Source of the DNA: JBDRGD01 sp043818095
GTDB lineage: Bacteria; Chloroflexota; Dehalococcoidia; Dehalococcoidales; RBG-16-60-22
Assembly (NCBI GenBank): GCA_043818095.1
Contig: JBDRGD010000026.1
Coordinates: forward strand, 1 to 29,038
DNA length: 29,038 nucleotides
Reading direction: 5' to 3'
Shown here: positions 7,508-14,859 of the stretch, in pieces
Layout: every line of letters begins with the position of its first letter
Numbering within the stretch: the first letter of the stretch is position 1
Notes under the pieces: model-generated
Databases searched by the model: none
The model's input: only the letters and a program-made list of their open reading frames with translations
What the model was told of the DNA's origin: nothing
Translations under genes and position numbers: made by a program

Positions 7508-8759
7508 CCGTCATGGTCTCCCCGGCTTTGGTTTTCTCCGTATCCCCTCCTTCTTCCGGTATCATGCTGAGCAGCAGCGTATTGGTATAAATCTCCCCGA
7601 GGAACTTGCCTTTTTCATCGATAACGGCGATGGGGTAAATCGTAGAGGCCGCCAGCGGCAGGAGGTCTTCGACAACCGTGTCCGCGGTCGCGGTCAGGAA
7701 ATCGGGCTCCAGCGCTTTCTTGAGGGAGGTCTCTTTGTCCCGGAAAAGCTGAATCAGCCCCTTCACCGTCACCATACCCAGCAGCTTCCCTACTCTGGAG
7801 ACGAGGAAGGCTTCATCACGATAGCCGGTGCGCAGCAGGTGCATGGCCACCTTGGTCCCCTGCCATTCGTAGAGCAGGACACGCGGCGGTTCCATGATGG
7901 TCCGGGCGGTGATTACCCTGGTCGGGGAAGCGTCCTGGATAAAAGCGCGGACATACCGGTCCCCCGGGGCGGTAATGACCTCCTCCGGGGTGCCTATCTG
8001 GATGATGGCGCCCTCCTTGATAACGGCGATACGGTCGCCCAGCTTGAGAGCTTCATTCAGGTCGCTCGTGGCGAAGATGATGGTCTTCCGGACTTCTTCC
8101 TGCAGGTTCAGGAACTCGTCCTGCATCTGCCGCCGCAGCACCGGCTCAAGGTAGCGGAACGGTTCGTCGAGCAGCAGGATTTCGGGGTCGGGGGCAAGGG
8201 CGCGGGCAAGCGCCACCCGCTGCGGCATTCCCCCGCCGAGGACGCCGGGATAACAGTCTTCCCAGCCCTCCAGCCCGGTCAACTCGATGACTTCCTTCGC
8301 CCGGGCGTAGCGCTGCGGCTTCTTCACGCCCCTGATTTTCAGCACGTAGGCGACGTTGTCGCGGACACTGCGGTGAGGGAACAGGCCGAAGTCCGGCAGG
8401 ACCGCAGAGACAACGTTACGGCGCAGCGCCCGGAGCTTTCTTTCATCGAACTCCAGTATATCCTGGCCGAGAAGGAGTATTCTGCCCGCGGTGGGTTCCT
8501 GGAGACGGATGAGCAGTCGGAGAAGCGTAGACTTGCCGCTGCCGGAAAGCCCCAGGATGACGAAGGTCTCGCCCCGCTTTACCTGGAAGGAGACGTCACA
8601 CAGTGCGACCACGCTGCCGGTCTGTGCGCGGAGAGCTTCGATGTCGCGGCAGCTTTCCGGAGACGTAATAATCTCCGTCGCTTTCCTGCCGTAGATTTTC
8701 CACAGCCCGCTGACGGTCAGGCAGCTTTCCCCGTCCGGCAGAAGCTCTCGACTGGACAA
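7500..8759 (-). CDS. OpuA/ProV-type ABC transporter ATPase with two CBS domains and degenerate catalytic motifs
   Basis: A 419-residue protein starting at TTG 8759, with GGGAGG 8 nt upstream. It has the ProV layout: an N-terminal extension, a nucleotide-binding domain (about residues 45-275), then two CBS repeats (about 281-400) that in this family sense ionic strength. Walker A (GLSGSGKST, 70-78) and Walker B with the catalytic Glu (LLLDE, 195-199) are intact. Four other motifs are not. The Q-loop Gln is Pro122 (VLPDFGLFPH). The signature LSGGM is LGGGM (Ser to Gly175). The D-loop ALDP is YLEP (203-206). The H-loop His is Ser232 (ATSDLNEAL). The frame is intact and the sequence otherwise well conserved, so this is not simple decay. 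ATP binding looks possible; hydrolysis may be impaired or differently organised. It is the first gene of a two-gene operon with the permease. Confidence 0.9.
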   Translation of the reverse strand: MSSRELLPDGESCLTVSGLWKIYGRKATEIITSPESCRDIEALRAQTGSVVALCDVSFQVKRGETFVILGLSGSGKSTLLRLLIRLQEPTAGRILLLGQDILEFDERKLRALRRNVVSAVLPDFGLFPHRSVRDNVAYVLKIRGVKKPQRYARAKEVIELTGLEGWEDCYPGVLGGGMPQRVALARALAPDPEILLLDEPFRYLEPVLRRQMQDEFLNLQEEVRKTIIFATSDLNEALKLGDRIAVIKEGAIIQIGTPEEVITAPGDRYVRAFIQDASPTRVITARTIMEPPRVLLYEWQGTKVAMHLLRTGYRDEAFLVSRVGKLLGMVTVKGLIQLFRDKETSLKKALEPDFLTATADTVVEDLLPLAASTIYPIAVIDEKGKFLGEIYTNTLLLSMIPEEGGDTEKTKAGETMTDA

Positions 8760-8954
8760 GCCTCTTTCCTCCCTGTCTCCTTCGCCTTAAAGATTAAAGT
8801 AACGCCACCAGACTGGCGGCTCTTTCGGGACGGGACACTCCCCTGCAGGACGGAAATAATTCGGGCAAGAAACTTGACGTAGGGAGAGCATCCTCGCCAC
8901 CACGGTCCGGCGCTCCTCTGCGGCGGTAATTGCGACACCTCAGGTTTCACCCTG

Positions 8955-8983
8955 ATTGTATCCGCTGAAGGCGGGGGTGTCAA
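8955..8983 (-). promoter_or_regulatory. Sigma70-type promoter of the ABC transporter operon
   Basis: On the minus strand a perfect -35 TTGACA (8983-8978) is followed after 17 nt by TACAAT (8960-8955). The start would be near 8948, giving a long leader of about 190 nt before the TTG start. The leader contains a small hairpin (GCCGCCA/TGGTGGC around 8810) but nothing I recognise as a known riboswitch. The promoter sits 34 nt after the stop of the upstream gene. Confidence 0.7.
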
Positions 8984-9016
8984 GCAAAATAATACCAGCC
9001 GGGAGCCGGGAGGAGG

Positions 9017-10249
9017 TTAATTCAGCTTGTCCCGGAGGGCCTGGCGGCTGGTCAGTACCGCCGCGGTATCCAGGAACTCCCGCAACGACGCGCTTTGGGC
9101 GCGCAGCGCCCTTACCTCCGCGCCGATGGGGTTGACCGACGTGGGACGGTCAGCGTAAGTCCCGTGAAAGGCGAAGTAGGCCTGGTTCAGCTTGCGGAGG
9201 TAGTAGCCGTGAGCGGCGAGAAACTGCCGCCTTGCCTCCATATACGCTTCCGCCGCCTCGATTTCTCCCGCGGCAAGGTAGCTATCCACGGTACTGCGCG
9301 TTTCGCGCATCTCTGCGTTAAAATCGAAGCCGTTATTCCTGCTCCCGGACGGGCCTTCGGACTCTGTCCCGGTCCGATAATACCGGTTATAGACCTCTGC
9401 CGCGATTTCCCGGCTGGAGATACCGGCAACAGTCTCGTTAATCGTCGCGATTTCGTAGTTGCGGGCAATGCCGGTCACGTCCAGCAGGTAGCGGAAGCCG
9501 AGCGGGCGGAAAACAAGGTACTGGTGCAGCCATTCCTCCGCCGCCGTTTCCAGGGTAAAACGCAGGTCACCTTCATCCGTGACGAAGCTGGGATATGTGC
9601 CCCCGAAGCCACCCAGCGTCACCACCAGGGAAGAGACCCCCAGTTCGTCCACCCGGCTTTCCATCTCATTCATCGTGGACGTGCCGAGGTCCTGTTTCAG
9701 CCTTATTTCCCGCAGGCTTTCGATGTGGTCGCGGGGGGAGATGACGAGCAGGTGGGGTGGTTTTTCCAGGCGGAAATTCAGCGGCGGGAAGGGAACGCGC
9801 CATCTGAGATACCGGTACAGCGGATGGTAGATACCCTGCCCGGCAAGCGTCTCCCGGAGCTGCCTTGCCAGAATGTCCGCCACCGTATCTTTCCGGGAGG
9901 CGTTAAACTCTTCCAGCTGTCCCGCTTCGGTCTCAAGGGCTACCGCATCACCGGGCATGTTTCCCGCCCTGACGGCTGCCCCGGCCCTTTCCAGCTCCCG
10001 GATATGGTCGGCTGTGGCGAAGTATTCCCGCACCACGCCGGCATCTCCGGCGTTTTGCGGCTGGCGTTGCCTGCCCACCTCTTCCCCGAACGTCCGCAGC
10101 TCCCAGCCGGCGATGCTGAAACGCTGCCCGGCGGTAATCGACCTCAGGCGCGCATCGAAATCGGGCATATTACAGCTTACCGCGGTGAGGAAAACCCCGA
10201 GCAGACCCATCATCAGCACCAGCAAACCGGCGAGGCGGTATTTCGTCAC
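9017..10249 (-). CDS. Uncharacterised secreted or membrane-anchored protein with a degenerate zincin-like motif
   Basis: A 410-residue protein I do not recognise by family. It starts at GTG 10249, 9 nt after the sirtuin stop, with AGGGG upstream. Residues 5-25 are a hydrophobic signal or anchor; TAVSC with Cys26 may be a lipobox. The remainder is soluble and mostly helical, with many Glu/Arg/Ala. A central block reads AAEEWLHQY (236-244) followed 30 residues later by INETVAG (270-276). This resembles the HExxH...NE zinc site of gluzincin-type peptidases, but with the first His replaced by Glu238. The C-terminal third (about 330-400) is another helical block with RKLNQAYFAFHG and a likely coiled segment RALRAQSASLREFL. 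A periplasmic or surface location and a peptidase-like fold are inferences. It is probably co-transcribed with the sirtuin. Confidence 0.7.
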   Translation of the reverse strand: MTKYRLAGLLVLMMGLLGVFLTAVSCNMPDFDARLRSITAGQRFSIAGWELRTFGEEVGRQRQPQNAGDAGVVREYFATADHIRELERAGAAVRAGNMPGDAVALETEAGQLEEFNASRKDTVADILARQLRETLAGQGIYHPLYRYLRWRVPFPPLNFRLEKPPHLLVISPRDHIESLREIRLKQDLGTSTMNEMESRVDELGVSSLVVTLGGFGGTYPSFVTDEGDLRFTLETAAEEWLHQYLVFRPLGFRYLLDVTGIARNYEIATINETVAGISSREIAAEVYNRYYRTGTESEGPSGSRNNGFDFNAEMRETRSTVDSYLAAGEIEAAEAYMEARRQFLAAHGYYLRKLNQAYFAFHGTYADRPTSVNPIGAEVRALRAQSASLREFLDTAAVLTSRQALRDKLN

Positions 10250-10258
10250 GGGTCCCCT

Positions 10259-11032
10259 TTATGTCTTTGCCAGCTTCGCCCGGACCGCCGCCGCGATGCG
10301 GGGCAGCGCCTCCCCGACCTTTTCATGCATGATGACGTCCGCGTAATCATCGTGCGGCGTGGCCGACAGGTTCACAATCACCAGTCCGGCACCGCTCCTT
10401 TTCGCAATCAGGGGCATTTGCGCCGCCGGGTAGACCACCAGTGAAGTCCCCGCAATCAGGCACAGCTGGCAGGCGGCGGACCTCTCCTCGGCCTCGCGCG
10501 TTGCCTGCGGCGGCATCGCCTGCCCGAAGGAAATCGTCGCCTGCTTCAGGAGCCCCCGGCAGCGGCCGCACCGCGGCGCTTTTTCCCCCGCATCCACCCT
10601 CGCCTGGACCTCTTCGCGCGGGAAGCGCTGCCCGCAATCCAGGCAGGCGACCCAGCGGCTCGTGCCGTGCAGCTCAATGACGGCGTTCTCCGGGATGCCG
10701 GACTTCTGGTGCAGGTTATCCACGTTCTGGGTAATCACGCAGTCCACCTTCCCCAGCTCGTAGAGCTCGGCAATCGCCCGGTGACCGGGATTGGGCTCGG
10801 CATTCCGTATCACCCGCCACATTTCCGTGGACATCGCCCAGTATTTCTCCCGTGCGTCCTCGCTGGCGAGAAAATTCTGGAAGTTCAGTTCGTTAGGGTC
10901 GAAGCGACTCCAGAGCCCGCCGGGACTGCGGAAGTCCGGGATGCCCGATTCGGTGCTGATGCCCGCCCCGGTAAAAACGACGACTTTCGGCGCATGGACA
11001 ATCATTTCGGCGACGGCTTCAGCCTTATCCAC
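10259..11032 (-). CDS. NAD-dependent protein deacylase, sirtuin (Sir2/CobB family)
   Basis: The start is placed at GTG 11032 (257 residues): GGGAGG lies 6 nt upstream and the product then begins with the usual sirtuin helix. The frame is open further upstream only because it runs antisense to dnaJ. Motifs: GAGISTESGIPDFR (22-35) for NAD binding, TQNVDNLH (101-108), catalytic His122 in ELHGT, and a zinc ribbon with Cys130/Cys133 and Cys155/Cys158. C-terminal GTSLVVYPAAQMP and VIVNLSATP complete the Rossmann fold. It removes acetyl or other acyl groups from protein lysines at the cost of NAD. It is divergent from dnaJ (84-bp spacer) and its stop is 9 nt before the next gene. Substrates are unknown. 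Confidence 0.92.
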   Translation of the reverse strand: MDKAEAVAEMIVHAPKVVVFTGAGISTESGIPDFRSPGGLWSRFDPNELNFQNFLASEDAREKYWAMSTEMWRVIRNAEPNPGHRAIAELYELGKVDCVITQNVDNLHQKSGIPENAVIELHGTSRWVACLDCGQRFPREEVQARVDAGEKAPRCGRCRGLLKQATISFGQAMPPQATREAEERSAACQLCLIAGTSLVVYPAAQMPLIAKRSGAGLVIVNLSATPHDDYADVIMHEKVGEALPRIAAAVRAKLAKT

Positions 11033-11054
11033 CGGCAGCCTCCCGCAGCAGCTT

Positions 11055-11092
11055 TGGGCAGTGTCTGCCCCTGGTGTTATAATAAGGGGCAG
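11055..11092 (+). promoter_or_regulatory. dnaJ promoter with inverted-repeat operator around the -10 box
   Basis: TATAAT at 11078-11083 is preceded after 17 nt by TGGGCA (11055-11060, 4 of 6 consensus). Transcription would start near 11090, and dnaJ begins at 11117. A perfect 8-bp inverted repeat, CTGCCCCT (11065-11072) and AGGGGCAG (11085-11092), frames the -10 box with a 12-nt spacer. The placement is that of a repressor operator, and the spacer is shared with the divergent sirtuin gene. It does not match the CIRCE element of HrcA. Confidence 0.55.
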
Positions 11093-11116
11093 AAGGCAGC
11101 ATTGTAAAATAAGGGC

Positions 11117-11899
11117 ATGATGAAGGACTACTACCATATTCTCGGCGTCCCGGAAAACGCCGGTCAGAGAGAAATCAAGCAGGCTTTCCGCAAGCTGGCT
11201 TTCCAGTACCACCCGGACAAGAACCCGGGAAGAGAGAAAGAAGCCGAGGAGCGTTTCAAGGAAATCAACGAGGCCTATTGCATCCTCGGCGACGAGCCGA
11301 AGCGGCAGCAGTATGACGCTGCCCGCCGGGGGGGCTTCGGGCTTTACGGACAGCCCGGTTTCGGCTATACCCAGCAGGACATCTTTCGGGACGGCTTCGC
11401 CAACCGCAACCTCTACGAGGAAATCAACCGCATGTTCTCCCAGGGCGGTCTGCGCTTCGATAACGATTTCCTGAACCAGGTATTTTTCAACCGGGGAATT
11501 ATCTTCCAGTTCTTCACCGGCTCCGGGGCGTCGCCGCACCGCTACGCTGCCGCCGACAGTTCACCGGCCCCGAAAGCCGCCGCGCCCTACCGCCCCAACT
11601 GGCTGGAACGTTTCCTGGGGAAAATCTTCGCCGGGGTGATGGGCTTTCTCCTGCGCCGTCTTTTCGGGGTGCGGGGAGGCAGCCTGGACTACCATACCGA
11701 CATCGAGGTTACCGCCGATGAGGCGGCGGCGGGGGCGGAAAAGGAGTTCTCCTACCAGCGTGACGGGCAGAGCAAGCGTCTCATCGTGAAAATCCCCGCA
11801 CGGGTGAAGCCGGGGACGAAAATACGGCTGAAGGGGATGGGTATCGCTTCCCCGTTCCGCACCGGGGACCTGTACCTGCACGTGAAGGTCAGGGCCTAG
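11117..11899 (+). CDS. DnaJ/CbpA-like J-domain co-chaperone without zinc finger
   Basis: A 260-residue protein. The J domain spans residues 3-70 with HPD at 32-34, which stimulates the ATPase of DnaK. A Gly/Phe-rich linker follows (FGLYGQPGFGYTQQDIF). Then come a variable region rich in Phe/Asn, a hydrophobic-basic stretch (WLERFLGKIFAGVMGFLLRRLF, about 165-186) and one beta-sandwich substrate-binding domain ending GTKIRLKGMGIASPFRTGDLYLHVKV. It lacks the Cys-rich zinc domain and the second C-terminal domain with the dimerisation tail, so it is shorter than DnaJ or CbpA and may be monomeric or membrane-attached. The start is ATG 11117; ATG 11120 is equally possible and is better spaced from AAGGG. 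Its stop overlaps that of the convergent ThyA-like gene. Confidence 0.88.
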   Translation: MMKDYYHILGVPENAGQREIKQAFRKLAFQYHPDKNPGREKEAEERFKEINEAYCILGDEPKRQQYDAARRGGFGLYGQPGFGYTQQDIFRDGFANRNLYEEINRMFSQGGLRFDNDFLNQVFFNRGIIFQFFTGSGASPHRYAAADSSPAPKAAAPYRPNWLERFLGKIFAGVMGFLLRRLFGVRGGSLDYHTDIEVTADEAAAGAEKEFSYQRDGQSKRLIVKIPARVKPGTKIRLKGMGIASPFRTGDLYLHVKVRA

Positions 11900-12543
11900 T
11901 CCATCCCGGCGGCGGTCCGCGCCAGTTCCCAGGAATACTCGTAGAGGTGCAGACCCTTGCTGGCGGCAACGATTTCCCCGTCCTCCACGCCGATTTCCCC
12001 CGCCATGTATTCCTTGAGCAGCTGCAGGGCTGCCAGGTTGGAGGGGAAGCCCGCCCAGAGGTCCCAGGAGCGGAAATAGACCGCGAAATGCAGCTTTCCC
12101 TCCCGGATGCGGGTGTCCACCAGGCGCAGGCAGGGCGGGTCCGTCTGGAAGATGGAATGATGGTCGCCCACCGCCATGAAAGCCTGGTTGGTGTTGTGCC
12201 CGTCCTCCCGGTACATGCGGATGACCTCCGCAATCTGGCTTTCCAGGTACTGCCCGTAGGTGTACTGCTCCCCCTCCGCCCGGTGGGCGGTCATGAGGTA
12301 AGGCAGGTAGCTTTCCACGTAATCCATGGTGCTGGGCGGGGGCACGCCCTGGGGCACGTCCGGTATCAGCGGGCGGCTTTCCGGATGGCTGACATGCACC
12401 ACGATGAAGTCCATCTCCCGGCGATGCTGCCCGGCGTAGCTGCCGCGCTCGATTTTGTAGAGGCAGCCTTCGCTCAGGGTCTTGCGGAGGCAGAGGAACC
12501 AGGCTTCGGAGAGGTCCCGGGCTTCGATGGTCGTAATCTGCAT
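11896..12543 (-). CDS. Thymidylate synthase-like protein, archaeal-type ThyA
   Basis: A 215-residue protein resembling the archaeal ThyA branch. The catalytic Cys is Cys138 in TDPPCLRLVD. A YFRSWDLWAGFPSNLAALQLLKEYM stretch (156-180) gives the phosphate-binding RSxD (158-161) and the Asn (169) that reads the pyrimidine. SKGLHLYEYSWE (195-206) is where bacterial ThyA has its D-x-H-x-Y motif; the two conserved ribose-binding residues are His199 and Tyr201. The N-terminal 60 residues are variable, as in the archaeal group. It should methylate dUMP, or a related pyrimidine nucleotide, using a methylene-carrying folate or pterin. It is the last gene of a four-gene operon, 18 nt after the radical SAM gene. 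Its TAG stop overlaps the dnaJ stop tail-to-tail. No dihydrofolate reductase gene is near. Confidence 0.8.
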   Translation of the reverse strand: MQITTIEARDLSEAWFLCLRKTLSEGCLYKIERGSYAGQHRREMDFIVVHVSHPESRPLIPDVPQGVPPPSTMDYVESYLPYLMTAHRAEGEQYTYGQYLESQIAEVIRMYREDGHNTNQAFMAVGDHHSIFQTDPPCLRLVDTRIREGKLHFAVYFRSWDLWAGFPSNLAALQLLKEYMAGEIGVEDGEIVAASKGLHLYEYSWELARTAAGMD

Positions 12544-12561
12544 CCGGTCTCCTTTTCCCGC

Positions 12562-13440
12562 TTACAGCGCCCGCAGCCAGTCCGGGCGGAGACGTGAAAC
12601 GTCTTTATCTTTAATCACCCCGTCCAGCAGACGCAGCACGGCCTCTTTCTGTTCCGGCAGGTGTGCCTTGAGGGGAAGGTAATTGGAGGCGTGGTTGGCC
12701 GTGAAAAAGCAATCGGTAAACTCCGCGTGAGCGATGACGTAGCGCAGTTCTTCGAGCGTCTGGAAGGGGGAGAGGGGGGTAAACTTTCCCTCCTGCCACT
12801 CACGGTAAAGCGGCGTATCCTCATGCAGGTTCAGTGTCAGCGCCCCGGCGTAGTCGGGGTCGATTTCCGTGAGAATCTGGGCGGTGCCGCGGACGTGCTG
12901 CTCGCTTTGCTCCACGCCGCCCAGCCCCATGATAACGGTGACGGAGGTGATGATGCCCGCCTCCTTGAGCTTCCGCCCTGCGGTCACCATCTGCGCGCGA
13001 GTGACCCCCTTGTTGATTTTGCGGAGGAGCTCTTCGTCGCCGGTCTCCACGCCCAGGTAGGCGATTTTCAGTCCCAGCTGCTCCAGTTCCTTCAGCTCTT
13101 CCGGGGTCTTCCGCAGCACGGACTTGGGGGTGGCGTAGGTCCCCACTCTTTCCAGGCGCGGGAACTTCTCTCTCAAGTGCTCCATCACCGCCAACAGCTG
13201 TGCCTGCGGGATGATAAGGGCGTCCCCGTTTTCCAGGAAGACCCGCGTCACCACGTTGCTGTGGCGGGCGGCTACCTGGTCGATATAAGATAGCGTCTCC
13301 TCCAGGGGCAGGATCCGGAAGCGGATGCCCTTGTAGCTGCCGCAGAAAGCGCACTGGTTATGAGAGCAGCCGATGGTTACCGGCAGCAGGAAGCTGTACG
13401 CTTCGCTGGGGGGACGGATTACCACCAGTTCTTCGGTCAC
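12562..13440 (-). CDS. Radical SAM protein with CX4CX2C cluster motif
   Basis: A 292-residue protein starting at GTG 13440. The iron-sulfur motif is GCSHNQCAFCG (Cys25, Cys30, Cys33), a CX4CX2C variant of the usual CX3CX2C. It fits a subgroup of COG1032-like radical SAM proteins and is followed by GSYKGIRFR. A half TIM barrel follows with FLENGDALI, GLKIAYLGVETGDEELLRKINKG (about 128-150, the elongator-protein-3-like segment) and TSVTVIMGLGG. No B12-binding or extra cluster domain is present. It will bind a [4Fe-4S] cluster and S-adenosylmethionine in the cytoplasm; the substrate is unknown. It sits between a protein of unknown function and ThyA in the same operon. Confidence 0.85.
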   Translation of the reverse strand: MTEELVVIRPPSEAYSFLLPVTIGCSHNQCAFCGSYKGIRFRILPLEETLSYIDQVAARHSNVVTRVFLENGDALIIPQAQLLAVMEHLREKFPRLERVGTYATPKSVLRKTPEELKELEQLGLKIAYLGVETGDEELLRKINKGVTRAQMVTAGRKLKEAGIITSVTVIMGLGGVEQSEQHVRGTAQILTEIDPDYAGALTLNLHEDTPLYREWQEGKFTPLSPFQTLEELRYVIAHAEFTDCFFTANHASNYLPLKAHLPEQKEAVLRLLDGVIKDKDVSRLRPDWLRAL

Positions 13441-13484
13441 GTTCCTATCTTACCTTTCTTGGCAGCTTTATGCCACGACGGGAT

Positions 13485-14198
13485 TCAGCTTTTTCGACGG
13501 CGGAACAGCGCCAGGAAGCGGTCCTGATACTCGCTGAAAACGTCCCAGCGGTCCAGCTCTTTTTTCAGTTCGCCGGGGTCGCGCTCCCCGTTTTTCACCT
13601 GCCAGAAAAGCTCCTCGATGCGGTTACGGGCTTCCCGGGGTACGCCCTGCCGGTCAACCTTCAGCAGGCCGCGCGCGCCCATCTGCGACAGGTTGTCCTG
13701 GACAGAGCTCCGGGTGAGCTCGAAGATGAACTTCATCAGGGACACGTCCCACAGGTCGTCCTGCCCCTTGATGACCGTCGCCAGCGGCTCGCCGCGCCGG
13801 TCGATATCTTCGATAATCCGGCTGGCGACGGCACGCCAGTCCTCCGCGACGATATTGAGGTCGATGGCGTCGTTCCGGTAGGAGTAGAAGATGCCCGGGG
13901 TATCCGGCCCCAGTTCCCTGAGCAATGCCTTCAGGTAGCGGTCCGCCTCCGCGGTAAAACCCTCCAGCCGGGAGAGGTAATAAGGCGTCACTATCTTGGG
14001 ACGCTCCGCGGTGATGCGTCCTTCCCGGACTACGGTCTCGGCATTGCCGTCCGTCACCACCTCGGAATAGACCGCCTCGGTCACCAGGTAATAATAAACG
14101 CTGGTCGTGCCGAAGGTAGCGAGGGTCTGGCGGGGCAAACGCAGCACCTCGGTATTCCGGGCGGCCTGCCGGAGCCTCTCCTCTTGGTTTTCACTCAT
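13485..14198 (-). CDS. Conserved-looking protein of unknown function
   Basis: A 237-residue soluble protein that I do not recognise. It starts at ATG 14198, 27 nt after the preceding gene. There is no signal peptide or membrane helix. The N-terminal part (about residues 25-75) looks like a beta-rich domain (FGTTSVYYYLVTEAVY...VVREGRITAERPKIVTPYYLSRLEG). The middle has IFYSYRNDAIDLNIV, and the C-terminal 120 residues are charged and helical, including a possible winged-helix-like stretch (FIFELTRSSVQDNLSQMGARGLL). Codon use and GC match its neighbours, and its place in a tight operon supports a real gene. No function is assigned. Confidence 0.65.
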   Translation of the reverse strand: MSENQEERLRQAARNTEVLRLPRQTLATFGTTSVYYYLVTEAVYSEVVTDGNAETVVREGRITAERPKIVTPYYLSRLEGFTAEADRYLKALLRELGPDTPGIFYSYRNDAIDLNIVAEDWRAVASRIIEDIDRRGEPLATVIKGQDDLWDVSLMKFIFELTRSSVQDNLSQMGARGLLKVDRQGVPREARNRIEELFWQVKNGERDPGELKKELDRWDVFSEYQDRFLALFRRRKS

Positions 14199-14225
14199 TT
14201 TATGTGCCCCTGCTGCGCGCCTTTG

Positions 14226-14816
14226 CTAGCTAAGCTTCCGCAGCTCCTGCTTGTATTCGTTGAGGAGCTTCAGATACTGGGAATCCAGGTGTGCCTGCAG
14301 TTTCACCCACTCTTCCTGGAACTGCGGCTGGCGCTCCACGTCGATTTTCATGTTGCTGGCGGTCCCGTACTGCTGTTTCAACGCCTGCTGCACGCGGAGA
14401 GAAAACTCTTGCTTGAGCTCCTGGTATGCCTGCTGTTTCTGCTGGCCCCCCTGACCCTGGTAATGGTCCATCACCCGGCGTATTTTGCTGAAGGCGTTTT
14501 CCACGGCCACCTTGTCCTGCAAGATAAGGCGCAGTCCGTCCATGGCATTTTTGGTGCTGCGCTTTGCCGTCTCGTTCCGGGGCAGGTCGATATTCTTCAC
14601 CAGGACGTCCCGGATACCTTCGATAACGAATGTCTTCGCCTTGCCTTCGTATTTGTTTATCTCCGGCAGGATGTTGCTCTGGCTTTTCAGGTATTTCGCC
14701 GCCAGCTTTTCCCCCTCCGGCACATAACGCCACTGCAGGCGCTCTTCCTCGGTGGCGTCACCCAGTTTCGCCACCTTCTCCATGGCGATTTCCCGGGCGC
14801 TTTTGATGTCTGCCAT
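14226..14816 (-). CDS. Small helical protein of unknown function
   Basis: A 196-residue, highly charged, almost wholly alpha-helical protein from ATG 14816, with GGGAGA upstream. The N-terminus reads MADIKSAREIAMEKVAKLGDATEEER. It resembles a short family I have seen in Chloroflexota genomes but cannot name with certainty. No signal peptide, membrane segment or catalytic motif is evident. Residues 105-140 are Gln-rich (HYQGQGGQQKQQAYQELKQE), and the C-terminal part could form a coiled coil. It is the first gene of the operon leading to the radical SAM and ThyA genes. A structural or scaffolding role is only a guess. Confidence 0.65.
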   Translation of the reverse strand: MADIKSAREIAMEKVAKLGDATEEERLQWRYVPEGEKLAAKYLKSQSNILPEINKYEGKAKTFVIEGIRDVLVKNIDLPRNETAKRSTKNAMDGLRLILQDKVAVENAFSKIRRVMDHYQGQGGQQKQQAYQELKQEFSLRVQQALKQQYGTASNMKIDVERQPQFQEEWVKLQAHLDSQYLKLLNEYKQELRKLS

Positions 14817-14859
14817 ATCCGGTCTCCCGCTATTTTTCCGGGGTATATCCCCTGAGATA

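Noticed and set aside
7326..8882. Long plus-strand open frame (518 codons) across the ABC transporter genes
   Set aside because: It is antisense to well-supported minus-strand genes, its translation has no recognisable motif, and long antisense frames are expected in GC-rich coding DNA. The same applies to plus-strand frames at 9095-10444, 16583-18160, 24045-25508 and 25852-27306.
11041..11116. CIRCE heat-shock operator before dnaJ
   Set aside because: The inverted repeat present is CTGCCCCT/AGGGGCAG with a 12-nt spacer, not TTAGCACTC-N9-GAGTGCTAA.
11033..11539. N-terminal extension of the sirtuin frame
   Set aside because: It runs antisense through dnaJ and the shared promoter. GTG 11032 has a strong ribosome site and gives the normal sirtuin start.
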